NCBI GenBank assembly: GCA_023430365.1
Contig: JAEZAS010000119.1
Coordinates: 1-35,810, forward strand
Source of the DNA: Planctomycetota bacterium
Lineage (GTDB): Bacteria; Planctomycetota; Planctomycetia; Pirellulales; Pirellulaceae
Direction of reading: 5' to 3'
Length of the DNA stretch: 35,810 bases
In this document: positions 8,288-17,380 of the stretch, piece after piece
Layout of the letters: each line of letters opens with the position of its first letter
How positions within the stretch are numbered: the first letter of the stretch is position 1
Made by a program: the position numbers and the translations under genes
The notes under the pieces: generated by a model
What the model saw: the letters and a program-made list of their open reading frames with translations, nothing else
Told to the model about the DNA's origin: nothing
Databases searched by the model: none

Positions 8288-8983
8288 TTAGCTGCGATAC
8301 CGGATCGGGTCTTCGATCCCGTTTTCGGCGAAGCCCTTTTTTCGCAGCAGGCACGAATCGCAGTGGCCGCAGGCGGCGCCGTCGCGATCGGGGTCGTAGC
8401 AACTGCTCGTGAGCGAGTAGTCGACGCCCAGGTCGAGCCCGCGGCGAATGATCTTGGCCTTGGTCAGGTGCAGCAGCGGGGCGTGAATCTTCACCGGCTG
8501 GCGCCCTTCGACGGCGGCCTTCGTCGCCAGGTTGGCCATCCGCTCGTAGGCCTCGATGAACTCCGGCCGACAGTCGGGATAGCCGCTGTAGTCGAGCGCA
8601 TTGACGCCGATGAAGATGTGTCCCGTGTCGAGCGTTTCGGCGAACGCCAGGGCGAACGACAGGAAGACCGTGTTGCGGGCCGGCACGTAGGTGATCGGGA
8701 TGCCGCCGCCGATCTCGTCGACGCTGTCTCCCTTGGGCACATCGATGTCCGCCGTCAGGGCCGAGCCGCCGAACTGTCGCAGATCGATATCGATCGTGAC
8801 GTGCCGCGCCACGCCTTGCCGCCGCGCAAGCTTGTCCGCCGCCGCAAGTTCCACGGCATGCCGCTGACCGTAGCGAAAGCTGAGCGCGTACGGCGTAAAG
8901 CCCTCGCTCCGGGCAATCGCCAGGACCGTCGCCGAATCCAAACCACCACTGAGAAGCACGACGGCGGGAGGAGGTGTTGGCAT
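8288..8983 (-). CDS. queC: 7-cyano-7-deazaguanine synthase QueC
   Basis: A 231-residue QueC, which converts 7-carboxy-7-deazaguanine to preQ0 with ATP and ammonia in the queuosine pathway. The PP-loop motif LSGGLDSATV is at residues 11-20. The C-terminal zinc site is intact with Cys at about 195, 205, 208 and 211 (CGHCDSC plus an upstream Cys). Length is normal. No other queuosine gene is next to it, and I saw no preQ1 riboswitch in the short upstream gap. GGA about 8 bases before the ATG may serve as a weak ribosome-binding site. Confidence 0.96.
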   Translation of the reverse strand: MPTPPPAVVLLSGGLDSATVLAIARSEGFTPYALSFRYGQRHAVELAAADKLARRQGVARHVTIDIDLRQFGGSALTADIDVPKGDSVDEIGGGIPITYVPARNTVFLSFALAFAETLDTGHIFIGVNALDYSGYPDCRPEFIEAYERMANLATKAAVEGRQPVKIHAPLLHLTKAKIIRRGLDLGVDYSLTSSCYDPDRDGAACGHCDSCLLRKKGFAENGIEDPIRYRS

Positions 8984-9021
8984 TTGAGATTCCGTTTGCG
9001 TGGTGCAGTCGAGCGTCGGTT

Positions 9022-9120
9022 GATTTCAGATTTATGATTTCAGATTTATGATTTGGGACACAGGCAACAGCAAGCGGCTCGACGTGTTACTTCTGAAATC
9101 TGAAATCTGCCTTCTGAAAT

Positions 9121-9122
<2 letters not shown>
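9022..9122. repeat. Word-repeat inverted repeat (W3)
   Basis: The left arm (9022-9054) repeats GATTTCAGATTTAT; the right arm (9091-9122) is its inverse, with CTGAAATCTGAAATCTGC and CTTCTGAAATC. The right arm runs up to and overlaps the stop codon of the acyl-CoA synthetase gene. Built like W1 and W2 but with a different word. Confidence 0.85.
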
Positions 9123-10845
<1,723 letters not shown>

Positions 10846-10864
10846 GAAGCTCCACTCGCCGTCC

Positions 10865-10917
10865 GCACTGCTGGGCGAGCCAGCAGTGGCACCCGGCATG
10901 GCAGCAGTGGCACTCCC
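10865..10917. repeat. Family B palindrome, copy B4, plus a half copy
   Basis: GCACTGCTGGGCGAGCCAGC begins a complete inverted copy (10865-10894) relative to B3, followed at about 10898-10915 by a fragment with GCAGCAGTGGCACTCCC. B3 and B4 form an inverted pair 47 bases apart in the divergent acyl-CoA synthetase/dehydrogenase gap. Confidence 0.85.
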
Positions 10918-10934
10918 GAATCGTTCACGACACC

Positions 10935-10962
10935 TTGGTCCGGGGCGGCGGTCGAGTAGGAT
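10935..10962 (+). promoter_or_regulatory. Possible promoter for the acyl-CoA dehydrogenase
   Basis: TTGGTC (10935-10940), a 16-base spacer and TAGGAT (10957-10962). This would start transcription about 35 bases before the chosen ATG. Both hexamers are imperfect. Confidence 0.3.
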
Positions 10963-11003
10963 GGGCGTAGCGGTTGATCGTTGGCCTCATTTCCCCCAGT
11001 TTC

Positions 11004-12680
11004 ATGAACCAGACAGGCGTCGACCTCCTTGGGCCGAACTATCGTGCGGCGGCCAGTCCAATGTACCGGGCCATCTGGGAATCGGCGATGCCGCTGGACC
11101 TGTTCGCCGCCGCGGCTGAGGGGCAAAACCCCCCCGCGGCCGATGCATCAATGCGGACCACGCTCGAAGTGCTTCGCAGCCGCCGCGAAGCCGGAACGCT
11201 CTATGAAGCTGACGGCCGACTGGCGGACGACCTGCTCTGCGGCGATCTTGCGCGGTCTGGCTATTGGGGATTGCTCGTGCCGCAAGAGCACGGCGGCAGT
11301 GGCGCTGGATTGCGGGACTATGCAACGTTTCTGACCCGTGTAGCGACGATCGAAAGCAGCGTCGCCAATCTACTCTCGGTCCACAGTTGCCTCGGGCCTG
11401 CCGGAGTCGTGCGTAACTTTGGCGATGACGACCAAAAGCGGCGCTGGCTGCCGCTGCTGGCTCGCGGCGATCGGCTGGGGGTGTTTTGCCTGACCGAACC
11501 GGCGGCGGGTTCCGATCTGACGGCGATGGCCACCGAGGCGAAGCTCGCCGGCGACGCGTATCGGGTTACTGGCGAGAAAGTCTTCATCACGAACCTGGCG
11601 CCTGGGCGCGTGGCGGCGATCGTCTGTCGCGTCGAAGGTCAGCCGGCGGTGCTCGTCGCCCAGTTGCCGGACACCAACACGTCGGAGGTCACGTTTTTCG
11701 ACTACGGCATTCACGCCGCGCGGCGGAGCGGCAATCGAGGGATGCGATTGCGCGATTTCGCCGTGCCGAGGCGCGACTTGATCGTGCCGAGTCGCGGCGA
11801 TGGACTAACAATCGCCTATCACGGGCTGAATCAGGGACGGATGTCGGTCTGCGCCGTCGCGGCGGGGACGTTGCGGCGGCTGCTCGCGAGCTTGTTGCCC
11901 TGGGTGCGCTCGCGACGGACGTATGGCGAAGCGATTGGTGCGCGCGAGCTCGTGCAACGGCGCATCGGCCGGCTGGCGAGCTTGATTGTGGGCTGCGATG
12001 CGCTCGCCGCGTGGTCCGCGACATTGCTCGACCGCGGCTATCGCGGCGAACTGGAATGTATGGTCGCCAAAATCTTTGCGGGGGAGGCGCTCAAGGAGGC
12101 GGCGATCGAAATTGGCTTGCGCACGTTCGGCGGACGGACGTTTTTACATGGCAATCCGATTGGCGACTCGCTACACGATCTGCTGGCTCCGTGCATCTAC
12201 GAGGGAGAGAACGAATTGCTCAGCCTCGGGCTGCTGCACGCGCTCGCGAAGCCGCAACCGTCCGCCGAATTGAACGCGGAGCCGCCGAGCGAGGAAGCGA
12301 AGCGGCCGGATGCGTGGTCGGAGCTGATTGAACAGGCGACGCGAGGTCTGCGGCAGACAGGCGCTCGGCTCAAGAGCGCGGCTGAGCAAGGGGACCGGCG
12401 CTGGTTGGCCGAGCAATGTGAAGTGCTGGCTCTTTCGCGTTCGGTTCAGCAGTGGACGACCGTTCTCTGCGTGAGCCAACATGCTCGGAGGCTGCACGAC
12501 GCGGTGAGCCAGGCTGCTTGTTTGGGGCTGGCTGAATCGCTGCTGCGTGAGGCGAGTGGATTGGCCCGAGAGCCGGGATCGGCTTCCGCCCAGGTGGAGC
12601 TCGGGAAGCGGATTGTGGAGGGTGGCTGGGCGGAGCTTGACGGCGTTGTGGTTGACGCGCTGCTCGACCCGATATCGTGA
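11004..12680 (+). CDS. Acyl-CoA dehydrogenase with C-terminal extension
   Basis: A 558-residue FAD-dependent acyl-CoA dehydrogenase. FAD- and substrate-binding motifs are visible as CLTEPAAGSDLTAM and GEKVFITNLAPG, and the catalytic base is probably Glu400 in CIYEGENE, matching the YEG motif of short/medium-chain enzymes. It would introduce an alpha-beta double bond into acyl-CoA and pass electrons to ETF. Normal family members end near 380-400 residues; here about 150 more follow, with helical, Glu/Arg/Ala-rich sequence, as in VLCAD/ACAD9-like proteins. I prefer the ATG at 11004 (MNQTGV); a TTG at 10974 is also in frame. Divergent from an acyl-CoA synthetase, which suggests they act on the same acyl substrate (inference). 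Confidence 0.9.
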   Translation: MNQTGVDLLGPNYRAAASPMYRAIWESAMPLDLFAAAAEGQNPPAADASMRTTLEVLRSRREAGTLYEADGRLADDLLCGDLARSGYWGLLVPQEHGGSGAGLRDYATFLTRVATIESSVANLLSVHSCLGPAGVVRNFGDDDQKRRWLPLLARGDRLGVFCLTEPAAGSDLTAMATEAKLAGDAYRVTGEKVFITNLAPGRVAAIVCRVEGQPAVLVAQLPDTNTSEVTFFDYGIHAARRSGNRGMRLRDFAVPRRDLIVPSRGDGLTIAYHGLNQGRMSVCAVAAGTLRRLLASLLPWVRSRRTYGEAIGARELVQRRIGRLASLIVGCDALAAWSATLLDRGYRGELECMVAKIFAGEALKEAAIEIGLRTFGGRTFLHGNPIGDSLHDLLAPCIYEGENELLSLGLLHALAKPQPSAELNAEPPSEEAKRPDAWSELIEQATRGLRQTGARLKSAAEQGDRRWLAEQCEVLALSRSVQQWTTVLCVSQHARRLHDAVSQAACLGLAESLLREASGLAREPGSASAQVELGKRIVEGGWAELDGVVVDALLDPIS

Positions 12681-12710
12681 ACAACTATTGACAAGTTAAA
12701 AATAGTTGTT
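12680..12710. terminator. Inverted repeat directly after the acyl-CoA dehydrogenase
   Basis: AACAACTATT and AATAGTTGTT form a perfect 10-base A/T-rich inverted repeat around an 11-base loop, starting on the last base of the stop codon. It could be a terminator, but the stem is weak. It also contains TTGACA (12688-12693), so a promoter role is possible. Confidence 0.4.
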
Positions 12711-13177
12711 AAGCTAAGCGAGTCGGTCCCTTCCTCCGGTTTTGGATGTGTGGGGCGTTTGTTGCTGCGCGGTTGGCGGCGGAGGAGGGATCGGGGCACG
12801 GGTAAGCTGGAAGCTTGCCCGACGGGGTCTTTGGCAACTGGGTAGGTGTTGTGCGCTCTAGTAAAACTCGCGCGCAGGGGTTGTGAACTTTGGCGGCCGG
12901 TTTGGCGTAACCTGTTGCCAGGTAGGGAGCAGGAGCAAAAAGGCCGCTCGCGCTAGCTGTTGTGAACACCCCTAGTAAAAACCCTTGTGGGACGGGAATC
13001 CCCGGCGAGCGGGAGACGTGAGTCTCCCGGTGGGAGTGGTCACGTCTCGCGTCCGAGGAACCGGGACGCTTACGCGTCCCGCTCGCCGATGGCGGATGTG
13101 GTTCTGTCTTGACGCAAGGCGGGCAATCACAACAATAAGCGGCTATTGCTATCGCCCGTTTAGCCCGCGGAGATGTC
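12711..13177. other. Gene-free spacer of about 470 bases, repeat-rich
   Basis: I see no convincing gene. It holds a GGGTAAGCT/AGCTTGCCC hairpin (12800-12820), two occurrences each of TAGTAAAA (about 12859 and 12972) and GTTGTGAAC, and the family D inverted pair at 13002-13088. A GGAG at 13169-13172 serves ispD. A minus-strand open frame at 12709-12969 has Pro/Ala-rich low-complexity translation and no recognisable start site, so I do not call it. Confidence 0.6.
13002..13088. repeat. Inverted pair of family D palindromes
   Basis: D1 (13002-13029) reads CGGCGAGCGGGAGACGTGAG and onward; D2 (13062-13088) reads CGGGACGCTTACGCGTCCCG then CTCGCCG. D1 is an inverted, diverged copy of D2, and each is itself a hairpin. 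A third copy is at 29281-29309. Confidence 0.82.
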
Positions 13178-13918
13178 GTGGCCAGTTTCGCTGTAATCCT
13201 GCCTGCCGCCGGGAAGAGTTCCCGCTTTGGCGATCAGTTTTACAAGAAGCCGTTTGCGCCGCTCGAAAGCCGCCCCGTCTGGATGCATGCGGCCGAAAAA
13301 TTCTGCAACCGGGCCGACGTGAAGCAGACGCTGCTCGTCATCTCGCCCGAGGATCGGGAATCGTTCCATTCACAGTTCGGCGGCAACGCCGCGTTGCTCG
13401 GCGTGCAGGTGGTCGAAGGCGGCAATGAGCGCTACTACTCGGTCGCCGCGGCCCTGGCCCGGGTGCAGTCGGACGTGGAGTTCGTCGCCGTCCACGACGC
13501 CGCTCGTCCCTGCCTGGCCGACGCCTGGATCGACGCGGTTTTCGCCGCCGCGGCCAAGTCGGGGGCCGCCATTCTGGCCACCCCGGTAACCGGCACGTTG
13601 AAACGAGTCGGCGGGGACCGTACCATCACGGAAACCGTAAGCCGCGAAGGGCTTTGGGAGGCGCAGACTCCCCAGGTCTTTCGCCGCGAACTGCTGCTGG
13701 AAGCCTACGCCAAACGGGGCTCGCAGGCGGTGACCGACGACGCCCAATTGGTCGAACTCCTGGGGCATCCGATCACCGTGGTCCCCGGTTCGGCGATGAA
13801 CCTGAAAATCACGACGAAGGACGACCTGCGACTGGCGGCCGCAGTGCTCCGCGCTCTCCCCAAACCCAAAATATTCGGTCCAGCTCATCCCTTTGCCGAT
13901 GATCAGTTGTGGAAGTAG
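13178..13918 (+). CDS. ispD: 2-C-methyl-D-erythritol 4-phosphate cytidylyltransferase IspD
   Basis: A 246-residue IspD, the third enzyme of the MEP isoprenoid pathway, transferring CMP from CTP to MEP. The nucleotide-binding loop is LPAAGKSSRFG (residues 8-18). VHDAARP, TDDAQLVELLG and NLKITTKDDL are all family signatures and look intact. The start is GTG, supported by GGAG at 13169-13172 five bases upstream; an ATG at 13173 is out of frame. The protein is slightly longer at the C-terminus than usual (HPFADDQLWK). It is followed after a short gap by a DUF1877-like gene and may be co-transcribed with it. Confidence 0.95.
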   Translation: MASFAVILPAAGKSSRFGDQFYKKPFAPLESRPVWMHAAEKFCNRADVKQTLLVISPEDRESFHSQFGGNAALLGVQVVEGGNERYYSVAAALARVQSDVEFVAVHDAARPCLADAWIDAVFAAAAKSGAAILATPVTGTLKRVGGDRTITETVSREGLWEAQTPQVFRRELLLEAYAKRGSQAVTDDAQLVELLGHPITVVPGSAMNLKITTKDDLRLAAAVLRALPKPKIFGPAHPFADDQLWK

Positions 13919-13960
13919 CTTTCCTTAAAGATCGGCAAAGTCGGGTTGTCCGATGGTCGC

Positions 13961-14545
13961 ATGGCCCCACTTTATCCCGCGACGGGCGGGAAGGGCTGCT
14001 TTTGGTTCCTGGCAACAAGGATTGATGGTGCTTCGGTGGTGGGAAAGGGTTATCACATCGCTCTGACGCGCGAGCACGCGAAACGGGTCTTCAACCAGCT
14101 GGACGACGCCGCCCTGCGGGCGTTCCTCCACGAACTCATCACCTCGCCCGAGATGAACAAGAGCGGCCGGGTGCTCGACATCGGCACCTGCTGGAACGCC
14201 ATCCACCGCTGCGTGACCGACGGCGACCTGGACCCCGGCGGCGGCGAGTTTCCGCTCAACCATCTGATCCTGGGCGGCAAGGAGCTGCACAAGGGGGATG
14301 ACTACGCGGCGACGCTCATTCGCCCCGACATCACCACGTTCGTGGCCGAGGCGCTCAACGAGATCCGCGAGCCGGAGTTCCGCGAAAAGTTCTTCGCGCT
14401 CGATCCGGAGTCGTACGGCATGCCGATCGACGAGAAGGCTTTTCTCGCGGTCTGGCTGGCGATCACCAACCTGCGAGTCTTCTTCGACGCGGCCGCCGAG
14501 AACCTGGAAGCCGTCATCTTCACGGCGAAGTTCAAAGACGACTAA
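13961..14545 (+). CDS. DUF1877 (YfbM-like) family protein
   Basis: About 170-195 residues. The core, GKGYHIALTREHAKRVF, CWNAIHRCVTDG and FPLNHLILGG, matches the DUF1877/YfbM family, small cytosolic proteins of unknown function. The N-terminus is not settled: family members normally start just before the GKGYHIALT strand, which would favour a GTG at 14036 or 14039, while ATG at 13961 and TTG at 13946 give longer versions with unlike, Gly/Pro-containing sequence. None has a clear ribosome-binding site. It lies about 40 bases after ispD in the same direction. Confidence 0.72.
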   Translation: MAPLYPATGGKGCFWFLATRIDGASVVGKGYHIALTREHAKRVFNQLDDAALRAFLHELITSPEMNKSGRVLDIGTCWNAIHRCVTDGDLDPGGGEFPLNHLILGGKELHKGDDYAATLIRPDITTFVAEALNEIREPEFREKFFALDPESYGMPIDEKAFLAVWLAITNLRVFFDAAAENLEAVIFTAKFKDD

Positions 14546-14566
14546 CGGGCCGGGCTTCAGTGACCT

Positions 14567-14650
14567 CGTAGCTGAACTCGCCAGAGTTCAGACGGGCCAG
14601 AGTCGACGTCCCAACTGCAGCGAGTCTGAATTCTGGCGAATTCAGCTGCG
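14567..14650. repeat. Dispersed palindromic repeat, family A, copy 2
   Basis: Arms 14567-14593 and 14624-14650 are inverted copies containing GCTGAACTCGCCAGAGTTC on the left and GAATTCTGGCGAATTCAGCT on the right. The total length, 84 bases, equals copy 1. It occupies the gap between the DUF1877-like and YrdC/YwlE genes (14546-14838); the rest of that gap shows no gene. Confidence 0.88.
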
Positions 14651-14838
14651 ATGAGGCCTTGTGGCGGGCGAAGCGTCCTAGTTCCTTGTGCTGCTAGCGT
14701 TTGGCACTTGACCCTCTGCGCCGGGCGGCGGAGAATCCAAGAAGTAGCTTCGAGCGCCCGATCGGCCGTGCGCAGGGTCTTCGCCTGCAAGCGGATGGGC
14801 GGCAAGCGTCTTCTCTTCTTCACCTTTCCGGCGAACTC

Positions 14839-15984
14839 ATGGCTCCGTTGGTAATCGACGTCAGCAGTTCCGACGATCCGCGCGACGTTGTGCATCGGGC
14901 TGTGCAGGCTCTGGTCGAAGGGCAAATCGTTGTCTTTCCGACCGAAACGGTTTATGTGGCAGCCGCGGCTGGGCTGAATCCCAAGGCGGTCGAGCGGCTC
15001 GTCTCGCTGCGCGGCGATCGGCTCGAGGGGCCGGCCACGCTCGTGATTCGGGGCACCGAAGAAGCGCTCGACTATGCTCCGCAGATGCCCCAACTGGGGC
15101 TGCGATTGGCCCGCCGGTGTTGGCCGGGCCCAATCACTCTCGAACTCGAGGACGCTGAGCCGGAGAGCGTCGTGCAGCGGCTTCCGGAGGCGGTGCAGCG
15201 CGTTGTCGCCCCGCAGCGGAATATCCGCCTGCGAGTGCCCGCCCATGAGCTGATTGCCGGCGTATCGCGATTGATCGCGGGTCCCCTCGTGACGCTCGGA
15301 GCGCGGCGAACCGATCAAGACAATGCGCTGTCGGGGAAGGATGTCGTCGAACGACTGGGCGCCGATGTCGACGTGGTGTTGGACGATGGTCGCTGCAAGT
15401 TTGGCCAGCAATCGTCGGTCGTACGGGTGGATGATACGGGGCTTAAATTGGTTCGTCCTGGAGTGGTTTCCGAGACGCATCTGAAGCGGTTGGCGAGCTT
15501 CATGGTGGTGCTGGTCTGCACGGGGAACACCTGTCGCAGCCCGATGGCCGAGGTGATGCTCAAAAAGCGTCTGGCCGACAAGCTGGATTGCCCGGTCGAC
15601 CAATTGGAGGACCGCGGCTTTCTCGTGATGTCGGCTGGGCTTTCGGCGACGCCCGGCGGGCGCTCGGCGGCCGAAGCACAGTCGGTCATGCAGGAGCGCG
15701 GTCTCGACCTGACGATGCACGAAAGCCAGCCGCTCGGCGAGAGAATCATCCGCTTTGCCGACATCATCATCACGATGACCCGGGCGCACCGGGACGCGAT
15801 CGTGTCGCACCTCCCCGAGGCCGCTCAGCGGACGTTTGTCCTCTCACGCAATCGCGGCGACGTGAGCGATCCGATCGGTGGACCGATCGATCAGTACCGC
15901 CGCTGCGCCGAGCAGATCGACGCCTACCTCGAATCGTGGGCGGACGAGATCGAAGCCATTTCGATGCTCGACAAGCGTTCTTAA
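14839..15984 (+). CDS. YrdC/TsaC-like domain fused to a YwlE-like phosphatase
   Basis: A 381-residue two-domain protein. Residues about 1-215 follow the YrdC/Sua5/TsaC fold (VFPTETVY at 33-39, RLARRCWPGPITLEL, PGVVS), the family that makes threonylcarbamoyl-AMP for tRNA t6A. Key positions look altered: the KxR and KPL region reads RGDRLEGP (58-66) and the SAN motif reads GAR (154-156), so activity is doubtful. Residues about 222-381 are a low-molecular-weight phosphatase with an intact loop, C227-TGNTC-R233-S234, and the acid DPIGG (344-348). Thr231 replaces the Ile usual in tyrosine phosphatases and equals the Thr that directs Bacillus YwlE to phosphoarginine. In Bacillus, ywlC (Sua5) and ywlE are neighbours, so the fusion follows an old linkage. 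I chose the ATG at 14839, where the domain begins. Confidence 0.88.
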   Translation: MAPLVIDVSSSDDPRDVVHRAVQALVEGQIVVFPTETVYVAAAAGLNPKAVERLVSLRGDRLEGPATLVIRGTEEALDYAPQMPQLGLRLARRCWPGPITLELEDAEPESVVQRLPEAVQRVVAPQRNIRLRVPAHELIAGVSRLIAGPLVTLGARRTDQDNALSGKDVVERLGADVDVVLDDGRCKFGQQSSVVRVDDTGLKLVRPGVVSETHLKRLASFMVVLVCTGNTCRSPMAEVMLKKRLADKLDCPVDQLEDRGFLVMSAGLSATPGGRSAAEAQSVMQERGLDLTMHESQPLGERIIRFADIIITMTRAHRDAIVSHLPEAAQRTFVLSRNRGDVSDPIGGPIDQYRRCAEQIDAYLESWADEIEAISMLDKRS

Positions 15985-16134
15985 CACGGCGTTTCATTCT
16001 CGAAACAGCCGCCCGCCGCGAGAGCATTATTCAGCGGCATTTTCGCCGCCATTGCCCGCAAGGTTTTACATCCCTTGGGTTTGCTAGCAGGGACCTTGGC
16101 GCTGGTAGCGGTATTAACAACGCAGGCGGGAAAA

Positions 16135-16157
16135 AAACCGCGATCCCGCGGCGGTTT
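16135..16157 (+). terminator. Possible terminator hairpin
   Basis: AAACCGC (16135-16141) and GCGGTTT (16151-16157) pair around a 9-base loop, preceded by seven A residues from 16131. It lies about 150 bases past the YrdC/YwlE stop. The gap 15985-16291 shows no gene; a weak TTGCGA-N16-TAGAGT (16172-16199) may be a promoter for the next gene. Confidence 0.3.
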
Positions 16158-16291
16158 GCCTTAGGTTTTGCTTGCGACCGTGAGGCGTCTTGATAGAGTC
16201 AATTCTGTCGAGGCGTAAGTGTCAGGCGGCTGGTGGACCGGCCGCTTTTGGAACTCCTGACGACGGTCGCCTGCGATCCAGAGAATCCCCG

Positions 16292-16858
16292 ATGCCTTTA
16301 CCGCACCCCAGCCTTGAAGAAGTCGATCAGCTGCTGCTGAACGCCCGTTTGCGCGATGAGCTGGAACCGTATCTGGACGAGTCGGTTCACGTGCTCAATT
16401 GCCGCCAGTTGCCCACGCAACAAGAGAATGAGTTTCTGGCCTCGATGCTCGCCTGGGAGAAGGCCCCTGTGCTGCCGATCTCGCAGTGGTTCGAGCCGGA
16501 ACTGAGGCTGCCAGCCCCAGACAAGCTGGAAGACGACGAGTTGCACGCGCTGCTGTGGAACGCGATCGAACGCTTGTACGAACAGCGGATCACGCTCGAG
16601 TTCACTGACCACCTGTCGGATCGCCAGCTCTACATCCTGATCTGTCGCGACATCCTGCCGTCGCCGGAAAAGAAGATGGCGCCGTCGCGGAACTATCTGC
16701 AGTGGCACTGCCTCGACTTCGACCAGGACGCAGAAACCTGGCTGCAGTACTACGCGTCGAAAGAAGACCGGCGGGCCTGGGCTGAAGAGACTGGTGGGCA
16801 ACTGCCTCCCGCCATGCAGCCGCCATTCCCCCGCAAGATGCCTAGCCGGCCGCAGTAG
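16292..16858 (+). CDS. Conserved hypothetical protein
   Basis: A 188-residue cytosolic-looking protein with no signal peptide or membrane segment. I do not recognise the family. Visible features: an acidic, Leu-rich N-terminal half (LEEVDQLLLNARLRDELEPYL), an aromatic middle (WNAIERLYEQRITLEFTDHL) and YLQWHCLDFDQDAETWLQYY near residue 145. The basic, Pro-rich tail (PPFPRKMPSRPQ) is probably disordered. Codon use matches the neighbours, and the minus-strand frame over it looks like a shadow. The ATG at 16292 is chosen because the frame upstream is Arg/Gly-rich and unlike the rest. It could be a planctomycete-restricted family. Confidence 0.72.
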   Translation: MPLPHPSLEEVDQLLLNARLRDELEPYLDESVHVLNCRQLPTQQENEFLASMLAWEKAPVLPISQWFEPELRLPAPDKLEDDELHALLWNAIERLYEQRITLEFTDHLSDRQLYILICRDILPSPEKKMAPSRNYLQWHCLDFDQDAETWLQYYASKEDRRAWAEETGGQLPPAMQPPFPRKMPSRPQ

Positions 16859-16900
16859 GGTCCTCCCCAACTCGGCTGACTGCTATGCAGCCGAGCTACG

Positions 16901-16925
16901 ATGAACAGGCGGCGGGCCTGTTCAT
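16901..16925. terminator. Perfect 10-bp hairpin at a convergent junction
   Basis: ATGAACAGGC and GCCTGTTCAT pair perfectly around a 5-base loop between the convergent hypothetical and PHA-family genes. There is no T-run on either side, so it may slow polymerase or stabilise 3' ends rather than be a classical intrinsic terminator. A second hairpin, TCGGCT/AGCCGA, lies just before it. Confidence 0.5.
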
Positions 16926-16990
16926 CCCTCCGGGTCTATCGCACCGGCCCATCGCCCGTGCGCCGGAAACCTCTTCAAAGCTGGCTCAGA

Positions 16991-17290
16991 TCAGGCCTGG
17001 AGCGCGGCGTCGACGTTGCGCCCGATCACCTGCTCGGCGACCGACGTGAACGGGGCAGCCGCCAGCGGCAAATCGACCTCGATGACCACTTCGCTCGGGC
17101 CGGCTTGCACGTTGCCGCCAACCTTGAAGCCCATCGTCTTGAACGAGAAGTCGGAGCGGTTCCCCGCCGTGGTCAGCGTGAGGTCTGTCGCGTCGAATTC
17201 GCGGGCAGTACTTTCAAGGGCCGACCCAACCTGAGAGAGGATGGTTTGCGGATCGCGACTATGCGAGCGCCGGACGGTCACCTTGGGCAT
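16991..17290 (-). CDS. Polyhydroxyalkanoate-system family protein
   Basis: A 99-residue protein that resembles the PHA_gran_rgn family (putative polyhydroxyalkanoic acid system proteins): it begins MPKVTVRRSH and ends with the family pattern IEVDLPLAAAPFTSVAEQVI followed by a short helix. The family is small, cytosolic and of unsettled function; despite the name, PHA synthase or depolymerase genes are not in this window. AGGAG about 7 bases upstream of the ATG at 17290 fixes the start; a much longer open frame upstream overlaps the divergent CnoX gene and is a shadow. Confidence 0.78.
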   Translation of the reverse strand: MPKVTVRRSHSRDPQTILSQVGSALESTAREFDATDLTLTTAGNRSDFSFKTMGFKVGGNVQAGPSEVVIEVDLPLAAAPFTSVAEQVIGRNVDAALQA

Positions 17291-17312
17291 CGAACTCTCC
17301 TCAGGAAGGCAA

Positions 17313-17341
17313 TTGGCGTTACGGATACAATGCGATACACA
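17313..17341 (+). promoter_or_regulatory. Promoter candidate for the CnoX-like gene
   Basis: TTGGCG (17313-17318), exactly 17 bases, then TACACA (17336-17341). Transcription would begin near 17348, about 33 bases before the ATG. It interleaves with a promoter for the divergent gene. Confidence 0.42.
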
Positions 17342-17350
17342 GCTTAGCAA
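17322..17350 (-). promoter_or_regulatory. Promoter candidate for the PHA-family gene
   Basis: On the minus strand: TTGCTA (17345-17350), 17 bases, then TATCCG (17322-17327). It overlaps the rightward promoter almost completely, so polymerase may fire only one at a time. Confidence 0.38.
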
Positions 17351-17380
17351 TCCTCGCGCCCAGCGAAACCGGAGGCATCG

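Noticed and set aside
12709..12969. A short minus-strand gene in the 12.7-13.1 kb spacer.
   Set aside because: Pro/Ala-rich low-complexity translation, no ribosome-binding site, and the DNA overlaps hairpins and repeats.
14557..15810. A minus-strand open frame opposite the YrdC/YwlE gene.
   Set aside because: His/Arg-rich shadow; no start site or family motif.
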